This document shows positions 5,755 to 10,012 of a stretch of 10,012 nucleotides of DNA, one piece after another. The notes below the pieces were generated by a model. It ran no database searches. It had not been told where the DNA came from and saw only the letters and a list, made by a program, of their open reading frames with translations. The position numbers and the translations under genes are program-made. Numbering within the stretch: the first letter of the stretch is position 1; each line of letters starts with the position of its first letter. Source of the DNA: Reyranella sp. GTDB taxonomy: Bacteria > Pseudomonadota > Alphaproteobacteria > Reyranellales > Reyranellaceae. Where the stretch lies: NCBI GenBank assembly GCA_021732965.1, contig JAKFVZ010000756.1, positions 1 to 10,012 of the forward strand, read 5' to 3'.

Positions 5755-7356
5755 ATGAGCCCCGACCAGCCTGTCGTTCCGCAACCGGTCATCGACGATA
5801 TTCCCGATTTCACGTCGATCCCGGCCCTGGTCGCGCGGCATGCGCGCAGCCATCCGGACAAGGCTGCGGTGAAGTGCGACGGGGTGGTGCGGAGCTGGGC
5901 CGAATTCGACGGGCGCATCAACCGGATCGCCCGTCGGCTGTCGGAGATGGGATTGGGGCGGGGCGACAAGATCGCCATCCTCGCCGCCAACTCGATCGAA
6001 TATCTCGAAACCTTCATGGGCGGCCTGCGCGCCGGCGTCTGCGTCGTGCCGCTGTCGACCATGGCGGCGGCCGATGCGCTCGAGAAGATGCTCGACGATT
6101 GCGACGCCAAGGTCCTGTTCCTGTCGGACCAGTATCGCGCGCTGGTCGAGCCCTACGAGGCGCGGCTGGGCAAGCTCGTCGAGGGCGGCCGCATCGCCTA
6201 CGATTTCGCGCGGCCGGGCTGGCAGGACTTCGAGGCCTGGCTGGCGCCGGCCAGCGACGCGCCGTTTGCCACGGCGATCGAGCCGCTCGACGATTTCAAC
6301 ATCATCTACAGTTCCGGCACCACCGGCCTGCCCAAGGGCATCCTCCACTCGCACGCCCTGCGCAGCCAGCTTCCCATCCGGTTCCCGGCCTTCGACTACG
6401 GCCCCGACACGATCTCGCTGGTGTCGACCCCGCTCTATTCCAACACCACGCTGGTCGCGCTCCTGGCGACAGTCGGTGTCGGCGGCACGTCGATCCTGAT
6501 GCGCAAGTCCGACGTCGTGAAGTTCCTGGAGCTGGCCCAGGCCGAGCGCGTCACCCATGCGATGCTGGTGCCGGTGCAATACCAGCGCATCCTGGCGCAT
6601 CCCGAATTCGACAGATACGACCTCAGCGCCTTCAAGACCAAGCTGTCGACCAGCGCGCCGCTCCGGGCGCAGGTGAAGGAAGACTGCGTCAAGCGCTGGC
6701 CCGGCCGCCTGATCGAGATCTACGGCCTGACCGAGGGCGGCGGGAGCTGCATGCTCGAAGCCAACCTGCATCCCGGCAAGCTCCATACGGTCGGCACGCC
6801 GGGCTTCGGCGTCGAGCTCCGGATCCTCGACGAGCAGGGCAGGGATCTGCCGCAAGGCGAGGTCGGCGAGATCGCCGGCCGCGCCGAGATGATGATGAAG
6901 GGCTACTACAAGCAGGACGACAAGACGCGCGAACTGTTCTGGTACGACGAGAAGGGCCGCCTGTTCTTCAAGTCCGGCGACATGGGCAGGATCGACGAGG
7001 ACGGGTTCCTGATCCTGCTCGATCGCAAGAAGGACATGATCATCTCCGGCGGCTTCAACGTCTATGCCGCCGACATCGAGGTCCTGCTGCTGAAGCATCC
7101 CGACGTGATCGATGCCGCGGTGATCGGCGTGCCGAGCGACCAGTGGGGCGAATCGCCGATGGCGCTGTGCGTGCGCCGCGACGGCGCTGCCCTGAGCGAA
7201 GAGGCGTTGCGCGAATGGGCGAACGGCCAGCTCAGCAAGACGCAGCGGCTCGTCGCCGTCGAATTCCGTGACTCGCTTCCGCGCAGCACCATCGGCAAGA
7301 TCATGAAGCGCGAACTCCGGGCTCCCTACTGGGAAGGCCGGACGGCCAAGATTTGA
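5755..7356 (+). CDS. AMP-forming acyl-CoA (or aryl-CoA) synthetase
   Basis: This 533-residue ANL-superfamily enzyme activates a carboxylic acid to an acyl-adenylate and then to its CoA thioester. The P-loop YSSGTTGLPKG is at 185-195 and YGLTEGGG at 323-330. The adenylate-binding aspartate is D409 in SGDMGRIDEDG. The hinge and A8 region is LDRKKDMIISGGFNVYAADIE (422-442). The catalytic lysine is K515 in STIGKIMKREL. All core residues are intact. The substrate is not predictable by eye. The overall type resembles medium/long-chain fatty-acyl, cyclohexane-carboxylate or aromatic-acid CoA ligases. ATG 5755 follows the rhodanese stop by 10 nt, with only a weak ribosome site, so translation may be coupled. 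No membrane segment or signal peptide is seen. Downstream, DUF3237 and LysE-type genes follow with almost no gap, so this acid-activation gene sits in a four-gene unit. Confidence 0.93.
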   Translation: MSPDQPVVPQPVIDDIPDFTSIPALVARHARSHPDKAAVKCDGVVRSWAEFDGRINRIARRLSEMGLGRGDKIAILAANSIEYLETFMGGLRAGVCVVPLSTMAAADALEKMLDDCDAKVLFLSDQYRALVEPYEARLGKLVEGGRIAYDFARPGWQDFEAWLAPASDAPFATAIEPLDDFNIIYSSGTTGLPKGILHSHALRSQLPIRFPAFDYGPDTISLVSTPLYSNTTLVALLATVGVGGTSILMRKSDVVKFLELAQAERVTHAMLVPVQYQRILAHPEFDRYDLSAFKTKLSTSAPLRAQVKEDCVKRWPGRLIEIYGLTEGGGSCMLEANLHPGKLHTVGTPGFGVELRILDEQGRDLPQGEVGEIAGRAEMMMKGYYKQDDKTRELFWYDEKGRLFFKSGDMGRIDEDGFLILLDRKKDMIISGGFNVYAADIEVLLLKHPDVIDAAVIGVPSDQWGESPMALCVRRDGAALSEEALREWANGQLSKTQRLVAVEFRDSLPRSTIGKIMKRELRAPYWEGRTAKI

Positions 7357-7358
7357 GG
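7355..7358 (+). promoter_or_regulatory. Ribosome binding site GAGG deciding the DUF3237 start
   Basis: GAGG lies 6 nt before the ATG at 7365 and overlaps the stop codon of the acyl-CoA synthetase. It favours the ATG over an in-frame TTG at 7353. Confidence 0.6.
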
Positions 7359-7364
7359 ATTACC

Positions 7365-7835
7365 ATGACCGGACCAATGCTGCGTTCCGCCCATCTCTTC
7401 ACGCTGACCCTGCAGGTCGACCCGAACTTCACCGACGTGGGCGAGACGCCCTATGGCCGCCGCCGCATCGCGACGGTCACGGGCGGCACATTCGAGGGCG
7501 AGGAACTGCGTGGCACTGTCCTGCCGGCGCCGGCCGGCGACTGGCTGCTGCAGCGACGCGACGGCATCCTGATGCTCGACGTGCGCCTCACGCTGAAGAC
7601 CGACGACGGCCATCTCGTCTACATGAGCTATCGCGGCATGCGGCACGGCCCGGCCTGGGTGCTCGAGCAGCTCAACAAGGGCGAGAAGGTCGATCCCAGC
7701 CAGTATTACTTCCGCGCCACGCCGTACTTCGAGACCGCATCGGAGAAGTACCGCTTCCTCAATCGCATCGTCTGCGTCTCGACCGGCCGACGCGACCCCA
7801 CCGGGCCGGTCTACGAGGTCTTCCAGATCCTCTGA
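7365..7835 (+). CDS. DUF3237 (UPF0311) family protein
   Basis: This 156-residue protein fits the DUF3237 family, predicted small beta-barrel proteins of unknown biochemical role. The family's central block is visible as GGTFEGEELRGTVLPAPAGDW (40-60), then RRDGILMLDVRLTLKTDDG (64-82) and Y-x-G-M-R-H-G around 89-95. Further on are YYFRATPYFET (114-124) and KYRFLNRIV (128-136), with the usual C-terminal strand ending VYEVFQIL. The protein has no signal peptide or membrane segment. The family often sits beside catabolic or CoA-ester genes, which fits its place 8 nt after an acyl-CoA synthetase. Its stop TGA shares one base with the ATG of the exporter gene, so the two are translationally coupled. 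A catalytic or ligand-binding role cannot be stated. Confidence 0.88.
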   Translation: MTGPMLRSAHLFTLTLQVDPNFTDVGETPYGRRRIATVTGGTFEGEELRGTVLPAPAGDWLLQRRDGILMLDVRLTLKTDDGHLVYMSYRGMRHGPAWVLEQLNKGEKVDPSQYYFRATPYFETASEKYRFLNRIVCVSTGRRDPTGPVYEVFQIL

Positions 7836-8467
7836 TGGTCGATCTCTCGACGCTCGCCTTGTTCGGCGTCGCGGCGCTGGCGCTCACCCTGACGCCGGGC
7901 CCCGACATGCTGCTGATCGCCTCGCGCAGTGCGAGCCAGGGCAAGGCGGCGGGCTTCGCGACCCTGGCCGGCATCCAGGTCGGCACCTACTGCCACGCGC
8001 TGGCGGCGGCGTTCGGCCTGTCGCAGCTATTCCTGATCGTGCCCGTCGCCTACGACGTCGTGCGCTACGCCGGTGCGGCCTATCTTCTCTATCTCGCCTG
8101 GAAGACGGTGCGATCCGGCGCCGTGACGGCTGCACCCGAGGCCGGCGCGACCCGTCACGCCATCGGAACCATGTTCCGACAGGGGCTGCTGACCAATATC
8201 CTGAACCCGAAGATGGCCCTGTTCGTGCTGGCGCTGTTCCCACAGTTCGTCCAGCCGGAAGCGGGCTCGGTCGCGCTGCAAATCATGGTGCTGGCGACAG
8301 TGCTCAACGCAATTGGCTTGGTAGTGAACGGCGCCGTCATCCTGGGCGCCAGCCGCCTCGGCCGCGTCTTCGCAGGCCGGGGCCGCTTCCGCCGCCTGCC
8401 GCAATACTTCCTCGGCGCCGTCTTCGCGGGGTTAGCGACGCGGCTGGTGGTCGATAGCCGGCATTAG
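7835..8467 (+). CDS. LysE/RhtB family exporter
   Basis: This 210-residue integral inner-membrane protein has the size and layout of LysE/RhtB translocators, which export amino acids or related small metabolites using the proton gradient. The signature TPGPDML is at 20-26 in the first hydrophobic segment, followed by the G-x-A-G-F segment and a GIQVGTYCHALAAAFGLS helix (46-63). AGAAYLLYLAWK (79-90) is the third segment. The short polar loop at about 92-112 precedes FRQGLLTNILNPKMALF (114-130), another family hallmark. Two or three more membrane segments cover about 131-206. The start ATG overlaps the DUF3237 stop as TGATG. The substrate is unknown. Context suggests relief of an acid or amino-acid conjugate handled by the neighbouring CoA ligase, which is inference only. 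The gene ends 7 bp before a long inverted repeat. Confidence 0.92.
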   Translation: MVDLSTLALFGVAALALTLTPGPDMLLIASRSASQGKAAGFATLAGIQVGTYCHALAAAFGLSQLFLIVPVAYDVVRYAGAAYLLYLAWKTVRSGAVTAAPEAGATRHAIGTMFRQGLLTNILNPKMALFVLALFPQFVQPEAGSVALQIMVLATVLNAIGLVVNGAVILGASRLGRVFAGRGRFRRLPQYFLGAVFAGLATRLVVDSRH

Positions 8468-8473
8468 CTTATT

Positions 8474-8561
8474 TGTCGTCCTGAGCGCAGCGAAGGACCT
8501 CACGCCAGCAACGCAGTACTTCGTTCGCTCCGCCAGGTCCTTCGCTGCGCTCAGGACGACA
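8474..8561. repeat. Perfect 27-bp inverted repeat (REP-like element) between convergent genes
   Basis: The left arm 8474-8500 and the right arm 8535-8561 are exact reverse complements, separated by 34 nt. Each arm is itself an imperfect dyad, with GTCCT (8478-8482) and AGGAC (8494-8498) flanking GAGCGCAGCGA. The core CCTGAGCGCAGCGAAGG is, to my knowledge, a very common dispersed intergenic repeat in several bacterial groups. It sits between two convergent genes and could act as a bidirectional transcription end or an mRNA 3' protector, although no T-run follows on either side. The right arm reaches 11 bp into the alpha/beta hydrolase gene. Confidence 0.93.
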
Positions 8562-9411
8562 GTTGGGAGCCCGCAATCTCCGCCAGCACCGGCAGGATGT
8601 ATTCGCGGAACTTCGCCGGATTCTCGCTCATCGGGAAATGGCCCAGCTCCTTCATGACCTGCACATGGGCGCCGGGGATCTGCGCCGCCGTCCGCAGCGT
8701 GTCCTCGGCGGTGCAGGAGAAGTCGTACTCGCCGGTCAGCAGGTAGAGCGGGCAGACGCCGGTATCGATCGACTTCACCTTCTCGCGCAGGTCACCGTCG
8801 ACGCGATAGAAATAGAGATCGCCTTTGAAGATGCCGGGCCCGCCCTGCATGTACATCCACAGCGTCTCGTGGCGACTGACCGGCGGGCTCTGCGGCGCGA
8901 TCAGGCCGGAGATCAGCGCCGCGCAGACCTCGCCGCCATGGACGTCGGGACGATGCAGCCAGGCCGTGTCGTACCAGGGCTGCTGGAAGTCGGCGGCCTC
9001 GAGGGCGACCAGCGCACGGAACTCGGCGGCATGGGCGATCGCGAGATTGAGCACGATGCGGCCGCCGATCGAGCAGCCCATCACCACCGGCCTGTCCAGT
9101 TCCATGGCCTGGCAAAAGGCCCGAATGGCGGCGGTGTAGGAAGCCGTCGTCAGCCGGTATTCGGTCGTCTCCCAACCGGTGGGCGGTGTCGACTTGCCGT
9201 GCCAGGGCATGTCGAAGGCCAGCACGCGATAGCGGCTCGTGATCTCCGGATCGGCCAGCAGGTGACGGAACTGGCGATTGTCGGCGCCGGCCGTGTGCAG
9301 GCAGACGAGGGGAATGCCTTCGCCAGCTTCCTCGAAATAGATTCGATGCGGCGTACCATCGATATCGAGCCGCACGTAGCGGCCGACCATGGGATCGAGA
9401 ACGGGCGCCAT
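8551..9411 (-). CDS. Alpha/beta-fold hydrolase
   Basis: This 286-residue protein has a complete alpha/beta hydrolase catalytic set. The nucleophile is S114 in the elbow MGCSIGGR, the acid is D230 in LTGEYDFSC and the base is H258 in KELGHFPMSENP. The oxyanion strand LVCLHTAGAD is at 35-44, and FDMPWHGKS (66-74) is the usual region after strand 4. Residues about 140-210 form a Trp- and Tyr-rich cap that would set the substrate. Likely reactions are ester, lactone or C-C hydrolysis of a hydrophobic compound; the substrate cannot be read from sequence. ATG 9411 has a good GGAGG site (9425-9421) at 9-nt spacing. It begins 1 nt after the stop of the SCP2-like gene, so the two are co-expressed. Its last four codons (Leu-Ser-Ser-stop) lie in, or at the edge of, the 27-bp repeat arm, suggesting that the original C-terminus was changed by the repeat. 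Confidence 0.93.
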   Translation of the reverse strand: MAPVLDPMVGRYVRLDIDGTPHRIYFEEAGEGIPLVCLHTAGADNRQFRHLLADPEITSRYRVLAFDMPWHGKSTPPTGWETTEYRLTTASYTAAIRAFCQAMELDRPVVMGCSIGGRIVLNLAIAHAAEFRALVALEAADFQQPWYDTAWLHRPDVHGGEVCAALISGLIAPQSPPVSRHETLWMYMQGGPGIFKGDLYFYRVDGDLREKVKSIDTGVCPLYLLTGEYDFSCTAEDTLRTAAQIPGAHVQVMKELGHFPMSENPAKFREYILPVLAEIAGSQLSS

Positions 9412-9412
9412 T

Positions 9413-9796
9413 TCAGTTGGCCTCCGGCAGCCGGCGAGGCAGCGCCAGCAGGTCCTTGAAATACTGCAGGTTCTGCAGCAGCGGGCGCAGGTCGCCTTCC
9501 ATGGAAGCGGCGCCCCGCTTGGTGAGCGCGAACAGGTCGTGCCAGCCCGGCTCGGGCATGCGGCGCCAGTGATGCCGCCAGGCCTCGTTGCTGCCCCGTA
9601 CCGTGAAGACCGTCGACCGCATCAGCCGCGGTCCGCGGTCGAGGGCGGCAAGGGCGCCGTCCTTCAGCGTGAGATGGAAGGGCTCGCTGCCGATGTCGAC
9701 CCGGCACTCGACGCTCAGCCAGCGGCCACGTCTCAGGAGATCGGTATCGTCGGCGAGGAGTTCGGGAAGTTTCGCGAAACAATCCGCAGGTGTCAT
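9413..9796 (-). CDS. Probable SCP2-like (sterol carrier type) lipid-binding protein
   Basis: This 127-residue protein has the size and pattern of small SCP2-like domains. An N-terminal helix (PADCFAKLPELLADD, 3-17) leads to strands such as WLSVECRVDI (26-35), PFHLTLKDGALAAL (39-52) and STVFTVRGS (61-69). A helical part follows, and the G-A-A-S-M-E-G-D-L block (96-103) resembles the SCP2 '..G..x.G.D..' ending, followed by LLQNLQYFKDLLALP. Such domains bind lipid or acyl-CoA-like hydrophobic molecules. No catalytic residue is expected. The chosen ATG (9796) overlaps the stop of the DUF6134-like gene as ATGA, and AGGA directly precedes it, so translation is likely coupled. The frame stays open further upstream to 9877, but that part lies in the preceding gene. 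The family assignment rests on pattern only and needs a profile search. Confidence 0.72.
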   Translation of the reverse strand: MTPADCFAKLPELLADDTDLLRRGRWLSVECRVDIGSEPFHLTLKDGALAALDRGPRLMRSTVFTVRGSNEAWRHHWRRMPEPGWHDLFALTKRGAASMEGDLRPLLQNLQYFKDLLALPRRLPEAN

Positions 9797-10012
9797 TCCT
9801 GCAGTATGTACTCGATCGTCGATCCGTCGGAAGCCTTGAAAGCGGACTTCACCCAGCGACCGCGGTCGTCGAACCACTGATCCAGCTGGACGTCGCCGGT
9901 GTAGGTGTAGCGGGTCGCTTCCAGACTGCCGTTCGCGGTCCTGATCGTCTCGCGTCCCCGTGGGGTGATCTGGACCTTGGCCAGGGCGCCGCTCTGGGAG
10001 TTGAGCATCGCC
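9793..10012 (-). CDS. DUF6134-like protein, 5' end beyond the window
   Basis: Only the last 72 or so residues are present; the reading frame runs off the right edge. The visible part has the C-terminal pattern I associate with DUF6134 proteins, usually secreted or periplasmic and about 200 residues long. It has LNSQSG near its start, then a series of beta strands with ATRYTYTGDVQLDQWFDDRGRWVK, and ends DGSTIEYILQE. The ATG at 10008 is probably an internal methionine, because an LLN-x-Q-x-G segment is internal in such proteins. The function of the family is unknown to me. The gene is first in a three-gene minus-strand unit as seen here. Its TGA overlaps the ATG of the SCP2-like gene by 4 bases. 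Confidence 0.7.
   Translation of the reverse strand, partial: AMLNSQSGALAKVQITPRGRETIRTANGSLEATRYTYTGDVQLDQWFDDRGRWVKSAFKASDGSTIEYILQE

Noticed and set aside
5509..7098. Long minus-strand open frame opposite the acyl-CoA synthetase
   Set aside because: It has no recognisable motif and biased composition. The plus strand has every ANL-family motif in order.
1..10012. CRISPR arrays, insertion sequences or phage genes
   Set aside because: No regularly spaced direct repeats, transposase or phage structural motifs were seen on either strand.

Overview
The window looks like chromosomal DNA from a GC-rich alphaproteobacterium. The evidence is a 60-base sample at 4261-4320 with 40 G/C bases, a tRNA-Val(GAC) of alphaproteobacterial type, ATGA-style gene overlaps, and an intergenic dyad of the widespread 'CCTGAGCGCAGCGAAGG' repeat type. 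A Rhizobiales/Rhodospirillales-like lineage such as Reyranella is possible, but this is only an impression. No plasmid, phage or transposase gene is visible.

Layout from left to right. Bases 1-27 hold a Rho-independent terminator for a gene lying to the left. An N-formylglutamate amidohydrolase family gene (59-958, minus) follows, then tRNA-Val(GAC) (1085-1159, plus). Immediately 3' of the tRNA is about 2 kb of clearly lower GC. Its 60-base samples have 25 G/C bases (1861-1920) and 22 G/C bases (2281-2340). It carries a two-gene minus-strand module: an SMC/OLD-type AAA ATPase (1883-3004) and a small TOPRIM-like protein (1408-1893) with overlapping ends. The ATPase is broken by one in-frame amber codon at 2609-2611. 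The frame is otherwise intact and all ATPase motifs survive.

From 3196 to 8467 all genes are on the plus strand: glutamine-dependent NAD+ synthetase (nadE), a single-domain rhodanese, an AMP-forming acyl-CoA/aryl-CoA synthetase, a DUF3237 protein and a LysE/RhtB exporter. The last four are tightly spaced and probably co-transcribed. A perfect 27-bp inverted repeat (8474-8561) separates this run from a convergent minus-strand operon. In transcription order that operon is a DUF6134-like protein (cut by the window end), an SCP2-like lipid-binding protein and an alpha/beta hydrolase. The repeat supplies the last codons and stop of the hydrolase.

The backbone genes are ordinary metabolism (NAD synthesis, CoA-thioester and probable lipid metabolism, amino-acid export). 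The unusual part is the low-GC ATPase plus TOPRIM-like pair beside the tRNA. It has the architecture of two-gene anti-phage systems such as PARIS or RloAB, but its small protein does not match a named partner family that I recognise. It is best read as a possibly undescribed, recently inactivated defence-type module.
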